From Nitrospina sp. (GTDB lineage: Bacteria > Nitrospinota > Nitrospinia > Nitrospinales > JACRGP01), in contig JACAVV010000044.1 in assembly GCA_024648695.1 (NCBI GenBank), positions 1 through 34,784 of the forward strand: a DNA stretch of 34,784 nt. The letters run 5' to 3'. Below, in pieces: positions 1 through 8,492 of the stretch. The first letter of the stretch is position 1. Each line of letters begins with the position of its first letter. A program made the position numbers and the translations under genes. Under the pieces are notes generated by a model, which saw only the letters and a list, made by a program, of their open reading frames with translations, ran no database searches and was not told the DNA's origin.

Positions 1-89
1 AAACCCTGTTCACTTTCGAAAGCTATAGCGTTTTGAGCGATTGCGAAAGTGAATCCGATGATTGCGAGGGTTTTGATCAGCTTGTTCAT
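1..89 (-). CDS. N-terminus of an exported protein (partial, runs off the left edge)
   Basis: Only the first 29 codons are visible. The predicted start is MNKLIKTLAIIGFTFAIAQN, followed by AIAFES, which is a classic Sec signal peptide: two lysines, a hydrophobic core and an A-x-A cleavage site near residue 23. The start is well supported because TAAGGAGAAAGTC lies directly upstream of the ATG on the minus strand, a strong ribosome binding site. The mature protein is outside the window, so no function can be given. It is probably periplasmic or secreted. Its promoter must lie in the AT-rich gap it shares with the divergent NicO gene. Confidence 0.75.
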   Translation of the reverse strand, partial: MNKLIKTLAIIGFTFAIAQNAIAFESEQG

Positions 90-463
90 GACTTTCTCCT
101 TAATAAATCGTTATCAATGCCATACGCACTTAGATAAAGCTAGAATCATGCCAATTTTATTAATTATGGTCTGAAGGTTTAGTTTTTGTCACCTGTTATA
201 AAAATAAAATCTTTGTAATTGTTAAATAACTTATTTAAAAATAATGATTTAATTGTTTATTGATTTGCGAAAAAATAGTTTTGAATAAATTGCAGGAACC
301 CTTGGATGCAGGCTTTTGGTTAATTGATCTTTAAGTTTGAAAAATAAAGTAATAAAAATTTTTATCTTAATAAAAAATATTTTATAAAATTTTTCTCTAA
401 TCTGCCTGAGTCTTCGAATGTTGGGAGTATCCATTCAAGGCGGGCTACGTGATATAATAAAGC
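90..463. other. AT-rich divergent intergenic region
   Basis: This 374-base gap separates two divergent genes and should hold both promoters. It is very AT-rich between about 150 and 400, with many A and T runs. I see no tRNA, no cobalamin or nickel riboswitch and no convincing ORF. A perfect TATAAT lies at 453-458, only five bases before the NicO start codon; if it is a -10 box, the NicO message would be leaderless. No good -35 box accompanies it. Confidence 0.4.
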
Positions 464-1189
464 ATGGATTCTTTCTACATATTATTCTTGGGGTTCTTGA
501 TTGGCTTGCGCCATGCTTTGGAAGCAGACCATGTTGCGGCTGTGGCTTCATTAAGCGCTGGCACAGTATCGGTGCGCGATGGGGTACGGATGGGAATCAC
601 CTGGGGGTTGGGGCACACGCTTACTTTATTTGTTTTCGGAGCTTGTGTTTTGGCACTGGACACTATGATCCCCGAGCATTTGGCCTTGGCTCTGGAATTT
701 GCGGTGGGATTGATGTTGGTAGGTTTGGGTGGAATGGTGGTGCAGGAATTTTTTCAAAATCAAATCCACTTCCATAAACACCAGCACGCAGATGGAAAAG
801 TCCATTTTCATTTTCATTCCCATAAGGGAAGCGGAAAAGATCATAGCAAAGATCCCCACCACCACACGCATTCAAAAAAATTTCCGGTCAGGGCTTTAAT
901 GGTAGGGATGATGCACGGCATGGCGGGTTCCTCGGCTCTCATCTTACTGACAGTCGACTCGGTATCTTCTCCTCTCCTGGGAATGACGTACATCCTCCTT
1001 TTCGGTATCGGATCAATTGCAGGTATGGGACTGCTATCCCTGATAATTGCCGTTCCACTAAAACGTTCGGAATCTGCTATGAATCGCACCTATCACAGTC
1101 TAAAAGGCGCCATTGGTTTAGCTACAGTGATTGTCGGCCTAACAATCATTTTCAAAATTGGTCTTTCGACCAAATTTTCATTTTTGTAA
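464..1189 (+). CDS. NicO/RcnA-type nickel/cobalt transporter
   Basis: A 241-residue inner-membrane protein of the NicO (HoxN/RcnA/UreH-like) family. The signature HX4DH motif is present as HALEADHVAA near residue 17, in the first membrane helix. About six hydrophobic segments are visible. A long His-rich loop at roughly residues 100-137 (HFHKHQHADG, HFHFHSHK, DPHHHTH) separates two three-helix halves; such loops bind metal and are typical of RcnA-like exporters. MMHGMAGSSALILL opens the second half. The protein should move Ni2+ or Co2+, more likely outward because of the His-rich loop, but import for a nickel enzyme cannot be excluded. No urease or hydrogenase genes are nearby. The start codon has no clear Shine-Dalgarno sequence. 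Confidence 0.82.
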   Translation: MDSFYILFLGFLIGLRHALEADHVAAVASLSAGTVSVRDGVRMGITWGLGHTLTLFVFGACVLALDTMIPEHLALALEFAVGLMLVGLGGMVVQEFFQNQIHFHKHQHADGKVHFHFHSHKGSGKDHSKDPHHHTHSKKFPVRALMVGMMHGMAGSSALILLTVDSVSSPLLGMTYILLFGIGSIAGMGLLSLIIAVPLKRSESAMNRTYHSLKGAIGLATVIVGLTIIFKIGLSTKFSFL

Positions 1190-1330
1190 GGCTTTTACCT
1201 CATCGGCGACTTATGCTTAGTAATATAATGGTAAGGACCGGATCTTCCTCAAACTTTAATTAAAACTTATTCAGGGCTTGGCTCGATTGATTTTTCAGCG
1301 TCCCCTGATTTCTGGTTAAGGAGATATCCA

Positions 1331-2530
1331 ATGAAACAGCGTCTAACAATTTTCTTTACGGTATTCAGCGCCCTCATAATAGTTGCCACCTTTTCTATTC
1401 AAGGGTTCAGCGCTTCGGAAGGAAGCGGGGGGATGCATAAGGATAGCATGATGGACAAGTCAGGCTCCATGGCCGTTGCCACTTTTGCCGGAGGATGCTT
1501 CTGGTGTATGGAACCGCCTTTTGAAAAACTGAACGGTGTGTCCCAGGTCATTTCAGGCTATACCGGGGGACACAAGAAAAATCCTACTTATAAAGAAGTG
1601 TCGCACGGAGGTACGGGGCATTTGGAAGCCATTCAGATCCATTATGATCCAGGCAAAGTTAATTACGCCGACTTGCTGGAAGTATTATGGAGAAACATTG
1701 ACCCCACTGATGATGGCGGGCAATTTGTTGATCGCGGATCGCAATACGAATCCGGGATTTTTTACCATGATGAAGAGCAGAAACGTATTGCTTTCCAATC
1801 GAAAGCCAAACTGGAAAAAAGCGGTCGATTCGAGAAAAAAATCGTGACGCGTGTAATCCCCGCTTCAACGTTTTATCCTGCGGAAGATTACCACCAGGAT
1901 TATTATAAAAAGAATCCGATCCGCTACAAGTTTTATCGATACGGTTCCGGACGCGACGATTTTATCGACGAGACCTGGGGAAAAGATCGCAAGTATAAAC
2001 CCATGAAAACTTCCATGAATAACCATCAAGGCTTTAGAATCGTGAAAGCCTCCATGAAAGGCGACTCAGGCATGAAATCCATGAAATACAACAAGCCCAG
2101 TGCAGATGATTTAAAGCAGTCCCTGACCAAACTGCAATACAAGGTCACTCAGGAAAACGGTACGGAGCGTCCCTTTGATAACACTTATTGGGATAACAAA
2201 AAAGCCGGCATCTATGTGGATATCGTTTCAGGCGAGCCTCTCTTCAGTTCGACCGATAAGTTTGATTCCGGTACGGGGTGGCCTTCTTTCACGCGACCTT
2301 TGGTTAAAGAGAACATCGCCACGAAAACAGATAAAAGCTTTTTTATGACGCGCACGGAGGTTCGATCAAAACACGGCGACTCGCATTTGGGCCACTTGTT
2401 TGATGACGGACCACAGCCAACCGGATTGCGTTATTGCATCAATTCGGCATCATTGAAGTTCATCCCGAAAGAAAAACTGGCGGAAGAGGGTTATGAGCAG
2501 TTTGTATCACTTTTTGAAAGCTCTAAATGA
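1331..2530 (+). CDS. msrAB: Exported bifunctional methionine sulfoxide reductase MsrA-MsrB
   Basis: A 399-residue fusion that reduces both S- and R-methionine sulfoxide. It starts with a signal peptide ([20 protein letters not shown]), so it acts in the periplasm. The MsrA domain covers about residues 47-205 and has the catalytic GGCFWC motif (Cys56, Cys59). The MsrB domain covers about residues 255-392 and has [16 protein letters not shown] and [11 protein letters not shown] with catalytic Cys369. Two features stand out. The zinc-binding CxxC pairs of many MsrBs are absent. The position that carries the recycling cysteine in Neisseria PilB (SGCGWPSF) is Thr315 here. There is no thioredoxin domain of the PilB type. 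A Met-rich stretch precedes MsrA ([12 protein letters not shown]) and another lies in the linker. GGAG in AAGGAGATATCC precedes the ATG. Confidence 0.93.
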   Translation: MKQRLTIFFTVFSALIIVATFSIQGFSASEGSGGMHKDSMMDKSGSMAVATFAGGCFWCMEPPFEKLNGVSQVISGYTGGHKKNPTYKEVSHGGTGHLEAIQIHYDPGKVNYADLLEVLWRNIDPTDDGGQFVDRGSQYESGIFYHDEEQKRIAFQSKAKLEKSGRFEKKIVTRVIPASTFYPAEDYHQDYYKKNPIRYKFYRYGSGRDDFIDETWGKDRKYKPMKTSMNNHQGFRIVKASMKGDSGMKSMKYNKPSADDLKQSLTKLQYKVTQENGTERPFDNTYWDNKKAGIYVDIVSGEPLFSSTDKFDSGTGWPSFTRPLVKENIATKTDKSFFMTRTEVRSKHGDSHLGHLFDDGPQPTGLRYCINSASLKFIPKEKLAEEGYEQFVSLFESSK

Positions 2531-2594
2531 TGAGAAAAATTAAAGTAGAGGCTGAGATTATTTCAAAAGTAATTTTTTAATAAAGAAAGTTCAT

Positions 2595-2681
2595 GGTTCC
2601 CCCTCACCCCGACTTATTCCCGCAAGGAGAGAGGGGAACCCTCTTCTCCCTTGGCGAGAGAAGACCGAGATTAGGGGGTTG
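2595..2681. repeat. Dispersed palindromic intergenic repeat, copy 1
   Basis: GGTTCCCCCTCACCCCGAC is followed by TCCCGCAAGGAGAGAGG and GGAACC, so the ends can pair (GGTTCCCC with GGGGAACC). A second small hairpin follows (CTTCTC and GAGAGAAG), then TTAGGGGGTT. The unit recurs in the opposite orientation at 31442-31486, and a diverged relative lies at 17250-17287. It sits in the 331-base gap between msrAB and mnmG, just after msrAB, where it could act as a 3' stabiliser or attenuator. The rest of the gap is AT-rich and shows nothing else clear. Confidence 0.65.
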
Positions 2682-2861
2682 AAATAAAGCCGAAGGCCAC
2701 CCTAATTAATTTAACATTCTTATGGGTTTTAAACCTGCGAGTTTATAATAAACCCGACATTTCTACTTTGGGTTGACATAGGGGTTCCCGAAACTGTTCT
2801 TTACCTGAAAACTATAGTAATATACCTGTTTTCAATTTAATTTCCGAAAGCACTTCCTAGT

Positions 2862-4748
2862 ATGAAATCTTGTTATGACGTGATCGTTATCGGCGGCGGC
2901 CATGCGGGTTGTGAAGCGGCTCTGGCATCGGCCCGAATGGGCTGTTCGACCTTAATGCTCACACTCGATCTGGATAAAATCGCATTGATGCCTTGTAATC
3001 CTGCCATTGGCGGAATCGCCAAAGGTCACATGGTGCGGGAAATCGACGCTCTCGGCGGCGAAATGGGAAAAGTGATCGATCGCACCGGCATCCAGTTCCG
3101 CGTGCTCAATGCTTCCAAGGGACCGGCTGTTCAGGGATTTCGCGCTCAGGCGGACAAAATTGAATATAAAGCCGATCTCAGGCGCGTGATTGAAACCCGG
3201 CAAGGACTCGACGTCGCCCAGGAAGAAGCGGAAGAACTGTTGTTTGAGGGAGGGCAAATCATTGGACTGCGCACGGCACAGGGTTCGGAATACCGTGCGG
3301 GCTCTGTGGTGATCACCACCGGAACCTTTCTGCGCGGAAAAATTCATGTCGGTATGAAACAGATATCAGCCGGTCGCGATGGCGAACAGCCTTCCAACAA
3401 ATTGTCTGAATCGTTTCTCGCCTGCGGGTTTGAATTGGGCCGATTGAAAACCGGCACTCCGCCCAGGTTATTGCGGGACAGTATCGATTTCAGCCAGTGT
3501 GAACGTCAGGATGGAGACGCCGTTCCGCAAGCGTTTTCTTTTTCTACCGATTCTATAAACCGGGAACAACACCCTTGTTACATCACCAACACGACTCCTG
3601 CAACCAAGTCCATCATCGAGAACAATCTCGACAAGTCGCCCCTTTATAGTGGGATCATCGATGGCATCGGCCCTCGTTATTGTCCATCCATTGAAGACAA
3701 AGTGGTGAAGTTTCCAGATAAACTCACGCACCATATTTTTCTGGAGCCGGAAAGTTTGCACACGGACTGGATTTACCCGAATGGAATATCCACCAGCCTC
3801 GACGAGGAGGTGCAATTGCAGGTAGTGCGCTCCATTACCGGACTCGAACAGGCGGAAATCATACGTCCGGGTTATGCGGTGGAATACGATTACGTTCCCC
3901 CGACGCAATTAAAGCCGACACTTGAAACGAAGCGCATTCGAGGCCTCTACCTCGCTGGCCAAATCAACGGCACCTCGGGTTATGAAGAAGCGGCGGGACA
4001 AGGCATCATGGCCGGCATCAACGCCGCACTGAAAGCTCAGAATCGACCGGCGTTCACTCTAACTCGAATGGATGGATACATTGGGGTCCTGATCGACGAT
4101 CTGGTGACCAAAGGCACTCTGGAACCGTACCGAATGTTCACGTCCCGGGCAGAATACCGTTTACTTCTACGCCAGGACAATGCAGATGAACGGCTGATGG
4201 GCAAAGGATTCGAACTGGGGCTCATCGGCAAGGAACAATACCAGCATTGCGTTGATAAATACCGGTCGGTGGAACGGGAAATCATCCGCCTGAACAAAAC
4301 GGCCGTTGTTCCCAACAAAGATTCTCAACCACGACTGGCACAATTAGGCATTAAGGAATTAAAAGCGCCCACATCTCTTGCCGGATTGCTCAGGCGACCG
4401 GAAGTGGACTATTCTTCACTGGCTTTGGCTTTTGATGAAGAGGCGATGGATCCTTTGGTGGCCGAACAAGTCGAAATTCGCATCAAATATGAAGGTTTCA
4501 TCCACCGCCAGAATCAACTGGTGGAAAAACAAAAGAAGCTGGAGAATGTGGTCATTCCAGAAGATTTTGATTTTCGTTCCATTTCCGGCTTGTCCAACGA
4601 AGTGGTTCAGAAGCTTGAAGCGGTGAGACCCACCAGCCTGGCGCAGGCTTCCAGAATATCCGGCGTGACCCCTTCCGCTGTCACTATCCTCATGCTGTTT
4701 GTGGAACGCCATCGTGGCCAATCCCGAAACCTGAAGGAAGCAGGATAA
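2862..4748 (+). CDS. mnmG: tRNA uridine-5-carboxymethylaminomethyl modification enzyme MnmG
   Basis: A 628-residue FAD protein that acts with MnmE to place the carboxymethylaminomethyl group on wobble U34 of certain tRNAs. The N-terminal dinucleotide-binding motif is [40 protein letters not shown] and [11 protein letters not shown] are family signatures. [26 protein letters not shown] and [16 protein letters not shown] are also present in the expected order. The length matches the usual 620-630 residues, so the gene looks intact. mnmE is not in the window. The start has only a weak ribosome binding site. The gene is followed after 28 bases by tag on the same strand, so the two may be co-transcribed. 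Confidence 0.97.
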   Translation: MKSCYDVIVIGGGHAGCEAALASARMGCSTLMLTLDLDKIALMPCNPAIGGIAKGHMVREIDALGGEMGKVIDRTGIQFRVLNASKGPAVQGFRAQADKIEYKADLRRVIETRQGLDVAQEEAEELLFEGGQIIGLRTAQGSEYRAGSVVITTGTFLRGKIHVGMKQISAGRDGEQPSNKLSESFLACGFELGRLKTGTPPRLLRDSIDFSQCERQDGDAVPQAFSFSTDSINREQHPCYITNTTPATKSIIENNLDKSPLYSGIIDGIGPRYCPSIEDKVVKFPDKLTHHIFLEPESLHTDWIYPNGISTSLDEEVQLQVVRSITGLEQAEIIRPGYAVEYDYVPPTQLKPTLETKRIRGLYLAGQINGTSGYEEAAGQGIMAGINAALKAQNRPAFTLTRMDGYIGVLIDDLVTKGTLEPYRMFTSRAEYRLLLRQDNADERLMGKGFELGLIGKEQYQHCVDKYRSVEREIIRLNKTAVVPNKDSQPRLAQLGIKELKAPTSLAGLLRRPEVDYSSLALAFDEEAMDPLVAEQVEIRIKYEGFIHRQNQLVEKQKKLENVVIPEDFDFRSISGLSNEVVQKLEAVRPTSLAQASRISGVTPSAVTILMLFVERHRGQSRNLKEAG

Positions 4749-4776
4749 ACCTGCGCTCCGATTCTGGTTTGCCCCT

Positions 4777-5262
4777 ATGAAACGTTGCGCCTGGGCCAAC
4801 AACGATCTCAATATTCCCTACCACGACAAGGAATGGGGTGTTCCCGTCCATGATGACCGTTTGCTGTTTGAATTCCTTATACTGGAAGGTGCCCAGGCAG
4901 GGCTCAGTTGGGACACCATACTCAAAAAGCGGTCCCACTACCGAAAAGTGTTTGATAATTTTCAACCCAACAAGGTTGCGCGTTATACCGAATCCAAAAT
5001 TCAACGCCTTCTGGAAGACCCGGGAATCATTCGCAATAAATTGAAAGTACGGTCGGCGGTCAATAATGCACAATCGTTTCTGAAGGTGGTGAAAGAGTTT
5101 GGAAGTTTCGATGTCTACATCTGGGGATTCATCGGAGGCCAGCCCAAAACCAATGACTGGCATTCACTGGAGGAGATCCCTTCGCAAACAGAGGTGTCTT
5201 CTGCCATGAGCAAAGATCTTAAAAAGCACGGCTTCAATTTCATCGGTTCGACGATTTGTTAG
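4777..5262 (+). CDS. tag: 3-methyladenine DNA glycosylase I, cut short by an amber codon
   Basis: Tag removes 3-methyladenine from alkylated DNA in base excision repair. The open frame codes for 161 residues and matches the family from the start: MKRCAWANND, YHDKEWGVPVHDDRLLFEFL, EGAQAGLSW and GFNFIGSTIC. Family members usually run to about 185-195 residues. Here translation ends at TAG (5260-5262) directly after GSTIC. The same frame continues with AFMQAVGMVNDHEVDCF, the expected Tag C-terminus. Family zinc ligands are two N-terminal residues (here Cys4 and His16) plus a His and a Cys in the C-terminal tail, and the latter two lie beyond the stop. The product is therefore probably unstable or inactive unless the codon is read through. 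Confidence 0.88.
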   Translation: MKRCAWANNDLNIPYHDKEWGVPVHDDRLLFEFLILEGAQAGLSWDTILKKRSHYRKVFDNFQPNKVARYTESKIQRLLEDPGIIRNKLKVRSAVNNAQSFLKVVKEFGSFDVYIWGFIGGQPKTNDWHSLEEIPSQTEVSSAMSKDLKKHGFNFIGSTIC

Positions 5263-5331
5263 GCCTTCATGCAAGCTGTCGGCATGGTAAACGATCACGA
5301 GGTGGACTGTTTCCGATATAAAGAAGTGTGA
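5260..5331 (+). pseudogene. Severed C-terminal tail of tag
   Basis: In the frame of tag, the codons after the TAG at 5260 read AFMQAVGMVNDHEVDCF and then RYKEV, ending at TGA (5329-5331). This restores the normal Tag length (about 184 residues). The His and Cys in NDHEVDC match the last two zinc ligands of the family. The stop sits where most homologues have an aromatic residue, usually Tyr, so a single TAT or TAC to TAG change explains it. The tail shows no drift or frameshift, which argues for a recent mutation, a sequencing error or active suppression. Confidence 0.8.
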
Positions 5332-5334
5332 ACT

Positions 5335-6558
5335 CTAAGATTGGGTCGCTTCACCCGTTTCCAGAGAATCCTCCTGCGTTTCTTTTTCCACCCATTTATG
5401 CGCCGTCGAATTAATTGCTATTGCTCCCAAGGGGGCTGTAAATATAATAGCAAGTACGGAAACCGCTAAAATAATCTCTCCACCTGGAACCCCCAATTCA
5501 AGAGGAATCGCACCGATGGCGGCCTGAACCGCGGCTTTTGGCAGATAAGAAACGACACAAAACATTTTTTCTTTTTGTTTAAGATTGGTTCCCCATAAGG
5601 AAAGGTAAGTCCCAACACTACGCGCTACCAGACCCAAAAATATTAAAAGGAAGCCAGCCAAACCCACCGACCATGCGACATGGATATTCACCTGGGCTCC
5701 CACCAGAACGAACACCAGAATTTCCGCCGCCACCCAAACCTTGGAAAGCTTTTTGGAAATCTTGTGCGCCCGCACCTCGGCCTTTTCCAGAATCACCAGA
5801 CCCATGGTCATTACGCCCAAAAAGGCTGAAAAGGTTAAGAAGGCTTTCAATTGTTCCTCCAGCCAGGAGAGAACAATGGCCATGGAAATCATAATAATGC
5901 TCATTTTCGTGGCGCGCGGATCGAATCGCTCGAACCCAAAATATAAGGCCCATCCCGCAAGGCCACCTATCAGGACTCCTAAAATAATGGATTCAGGGAT
6001 TTCCAATAACTTGCGTAGCAAACTCGAATCGGATCCGGTTTGAATCCCAACCAAAATGGTGAAAATGACTATGACAAAAACCACATTAACGGAAGAGGCT
6101 CCCAATATTAAAGTAGGTACTCCTCTTTCCGCGCCACGCTTTTCCTGGATCATCGTTACCATGGGCGATACTACCACAGCCAAAGAGATGGCCGTTAAAA
6201 TCGAACCCAGGATACCGGCTTCAAGAAGAGAGAGATCAAAAAGCAAGGGCGCCAGAGCAACGATGGTCAGACATTCCAGTATAGAAGGAATCGTCGACAT
6301 GGTCGCTACCGGTTTCGCAACCCGATTTAGAGTATCGCGTCGCAACTCCAACCCTGCCCGAAGCAGGAGCACGATAAGGGCAATCATCCTCAAATCGGCA
6401 GAAACCTTCAACAGTTCCGGTTGCAGAACATCAAGCACGTAGGGTCCGCACACCACCCCGACCAACAACATCCCTAAAATTCCGGGAAGTTTGATTTGCT
6501 TGAACACGAAATCAAACAAAAGCCCAAGAACAATTATTAATGCAAGGCTAATAGCCAA
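5335..6558 (-). CDS. Cation:proton antiporter of the Na+/H+ exchanger (PF00999) type
   Basis: A 407-residue inner-membrane protein with about 12 hydrophobic segments and no cytosolic TrkA-N domain. The N-terminal part (FKQIKLPGILGMLLVGVVCG) and LIVLLLRAGLELRRDTL are typical of the NhaP/Kef-like branch. It should exchange Na+ or K+ for H+. Relatives of this subtype, as I recall them, have two aspartates in an SVDDVFVIV-type helix; here the segment reads ASSVNVVFVIVIF, so both acids are absent, which may alter ion coupling. The start appears to be TTG, with AAAGGGG seven bases upstream. It is the last gene of a three-gene minus-strand operon, 12 bases after the RlaP-type gene, and ends four bases from the tag remnant on the other strand. 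Confidence 0.82.
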   Translation of the reverse strand: MAISLALIIVLGLLFDFVFKQIKLPGILGMLLVGVVCGPYVLDVLQPELLKVSADLRMIALIVLLLRAGLELRRDTLNRVAKPVATMSTIPSILECLTIVALAPLLFDLSLLEAGILGSILTAISLAVVVSPMVTMIQEKRGAERGVPTLILGASSVNVVFVIVIFTILVGIQTGSDSSLLRKLLEIPESIILGVLIGGLAGWALYFGFERFDPRATKMSIIMISMAIVLSWLEEQLKAFLTFSAFLGVMTMGLVILEKAEVRAHKISKKLSKVWVAAEILVFVLVGAQVNIHVAWSVGLAGFLLIFLGLVARSVGTYLSLWGTNLKQKEKMFCVVSYLPKAAVQAAIGAIPLELGVPGGEIILAVSVLAIIFTAPLGAIAINSTAHKWVEKETQEDSLETGEATQS

Positions 6559-6570
6559 CGTAGGCCCCTT

Positions 6571-7392
6571 TCATTCACCCTCCTCGTTTAGAAAACTCAA
6601 AATCTTATTCAATAAAGCGTTTGCTGTTGCAATCTGGTTATCATTCAAAATCATTTTGGGGGGCCTGCTTCTTTTTTCCAACAAACAGGCTTTCAGAAAA
6701 GAATCCAGAATCGGATTTCTGGGAATTCGTTCCTTTTCCACCGAATCGCCCTTTCGGGCAATCAAGGTCTCCACCTCCTCCCTTAGAGCGGGATCGGGAT
6801 TCAGTCCTGCCAACAATGCCGGCATATCCATTGGAGGAAGCGTTTTCGTTCTTACAATCCACGCCAGGGAACATGCGGCACGAAGGGCGTAACAATAGGG
6901 TTTCAATCCGGCATCCACCGGGCTCTCCAATACAATATCAAAAGTCCGCCGAGTCATTCTTTCGTAATGGTACGCTAACGCATTTAAATCGGTGACGTCT
7001 CGCACGCACCCTTGCAGGATTCCCATAGGCTCTTTTTCATACTTGTACCTGATGGGAGACCTCAGCCATTCATTCACCGTGGCGTTTGACTGAAAGGCAA
7101 ATTTAAGCGTTTTTCTGATGTCCCATCCGCTCAAATCGTAGTCTGCTCGCAAGGTGGAATCATAACAAACCGGTGTTTCTATCACATCTTTCAGTGGAAG
7201 TATAGAGAGATAATCATTTGTTTTTCGCGCAAAGATAAATCGCACGTCGTAGTCGCTGTCTTTGGAAGGAAACCCCCAGGCCCTGCTACCTGATTCCACT
7301 GCTATTAGAATGCGAATTCCGTTCTCTCTGGCAAGGATATCCAGCCGTTCGCGAATATAATTTTGAGCACAGTCGGAAACGAAAGGAGTCAC
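6571..7392 (-). CDS. RlaP/YcgL-type nucleotidyltransferase (DNA polymerase beta superfamily), copy A
   Basis: A 273-residue protein of the predicted nucleotidyltransferase family named RlaP (RNA-ligase-associated polymerase beta fold). The active-site strand and loop are VESGSRAWGFPSKDSDYDVR: a G-S-R motif followed by D-Y-D, the two metal-binding aspartates. LRADYDLSGWDIRKTLKF and PIRYK are further family features. Its substrate is unknown; relatives occur beside RNA ligases and are proposed to act in RNA repair. The GTG start overlaps the TGA of the upstream paralogue by four bases (GTGA), so the two are translationally coupled. No RNA ligase lies in the window. Confidence 0.83.
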   Translation of the reverse strand: MTPFVSDCAQNYIRERLDILARENGIRILIAVESGSRAWGFPSKDSDYDVRFIFARKTNDYLSILPLKDVIETPVCYDSTLRADYDLSGWDIRKTLKFAFQSNATVNEWLRSPIRYKYEKEPMGILQGCVRDVTDLNALAYHYERMTRRTFDIVLESPVDAGLKPYCYALRAACSLAWIVRTKTLPPMDMPALLAGLNPDPALREEVETLIARKGDSVEKERIPRNPILDSFLKACLLEKRSRPPKMILNDNQIATANALLNKILSFLNEEGE

Positions 7393-8366
7393 GGCCTGAC
7401 CACCTCTTTCGCATACACACGCGCAACGAACTCGTCGATTAGCCTGAGATCCGCTTTTTCCGGCAAGCCGGATTGTGCCACAGCCCCTTCCACCCGTTCC
7501 AGAAGCGATTCTATTTCTTCGCCCACTTTGGCATAGTCAAACCGGCCTTGCTTGATCGCCAATAAGCGACTTGCCTCGAGACGCGGAAAGGTGATTCGGC
7601 CCGTCGAGTAAAACTCCAGCGCCTCGTGGCCTACCCGGACCGCATGGGACAACGCTTTCCAGTCGACGCCACGGTTTTGTTCCGCGGCCAGGGCCCGTTG
7701 ACCATATCCATCCACTAGATTACGGGCCACCTTGTGAGCGAAATCAATCGTCGCCCGCATCATTATTTTTTTCCCGCACACCTCGAAAAATGTGACGGGA
7801 TGGCCATTCGGCTCGGTCCCATTGCTGAAGCCAAGAAACTCGTTGTCCGTAGAAATTTCAAACAACTCCTCCGCCACCTTCTCGACTTTTTCCTTGGCGC
7901 CCCAACGCGCTTCCGCTTGCTGAAAGGTTTTCAAGGCAATGCGGGACGCCGCCACCCGCGATCCCTTGATACCATATTTATTTGCCTGCTGGCGGCAATA
8001 GCGGACGAAAGCCATCGCACCTTTGGTCAATATATTCGGAGCCAAAGCCTGCACCTGAATCCACACCGGATCCGGCGGACGCAACAATGCCCAATCCGGC
8101 GCAAACAGCATATCAAGCGCCACCGTTTGGCCTTCTGCCAGAAGGCTTAAATAACGTTGTAGGCTGTAAGCTTCCCAATCTACGTCGCCTGAAGAATTCT
8201 TTTCGCCTTCCGCTTTTTCTCTGCAATTTGTGATTACAGGCGCGACCCTTTGTAGCAAGATATCCTGAGCAGGGGGAATGAACACTCCTTTGATATCCAG
8301 ATCCGATTGCTCCGTGGCGGTGCCATACAAATGCGAGCCGAATTTGATCTCAACAATTTTTCTCAT
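7389..8366 (-). CDS. RlaP-like nucleotidyltransferase, copy B
   Basis: A 325-residue second member of the same superfamily and first gene of the operon. It starts MRKIVEIKFGSHLYGTATEQ and continues SDLDIKGVFIPP, again with the GS motif and the D-L-D metal pair. DWEAYSLQRYLSLLAEGQTVALDMLF resembles the second conserved block of the family. It is clearly diverged from copy A, so this is a pair of subfamilies and not a fresh duplication. The C-terminal half is helical and could hold substrate specificity. No function is known. The ATG has no strong ribosome binding site. The 126-base gap to the next gene must hold the operon promoter, but I could not identify it. Confidence 0.8.
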   Translation of the reverse strand: MRKIVEIKFGSHLYGTATEQSDLDIKGVFIPPAQDILLQRVAPVITNCREKAEGEKNSSGDVDWEAYSLQRYLSLLAEGQTVALDMLFAPDWALLRPPDPVWIQVQALAPNILTKGAMAFVRYCRQQANKYGIKGSRVAASRIALKTFQQAEARWGAKEKVEKVAEELFEISTDNEFLGFSNGTEPNGHPVTFFEVCGKKIMMRATIDFAHKVARNLVDGYGQRALAAEQNRGVDWKALSHAVRVGHEALEFYSTGRITFPRLEASRLLAIKQGRFDYAKVGEEIESLLERVEGAVAQSGLPEKADLRLIDEFVARVYAKEVVRP

Positions 8367-8492
8367 GCGCCAAACGTTTGCGTTAAATCAGGAATCCTGA
8401 GTATGAAAAAGTTAATCCACTACGAATACCATTCAACTGATAGTACCAGTAAGGAAGGTTAATATAAATTTATAGAACACCAATGGAGAGAA

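Noticed and set aside
100-125. Fur box before the left-edge gene
   Set aside because: TTGATAACGATTTATTA has a loose likeness to GATAAT repeats but too many mismatches to call.
418-777. Overlapping open frame of 119 codons on the plus strand at the NicO gene
   Set aside because: It is Gly/Phe/Cys-rich, has no family match that I recognise and lies in another frame of a clearly real transporter.
5260-5262. Pyrrolysine or another recoding of TAG in tag
   Set aside because: The residue is normally Tyr, and nothing in the window suggests pyrrolysine genes; mutation or error is simpler.
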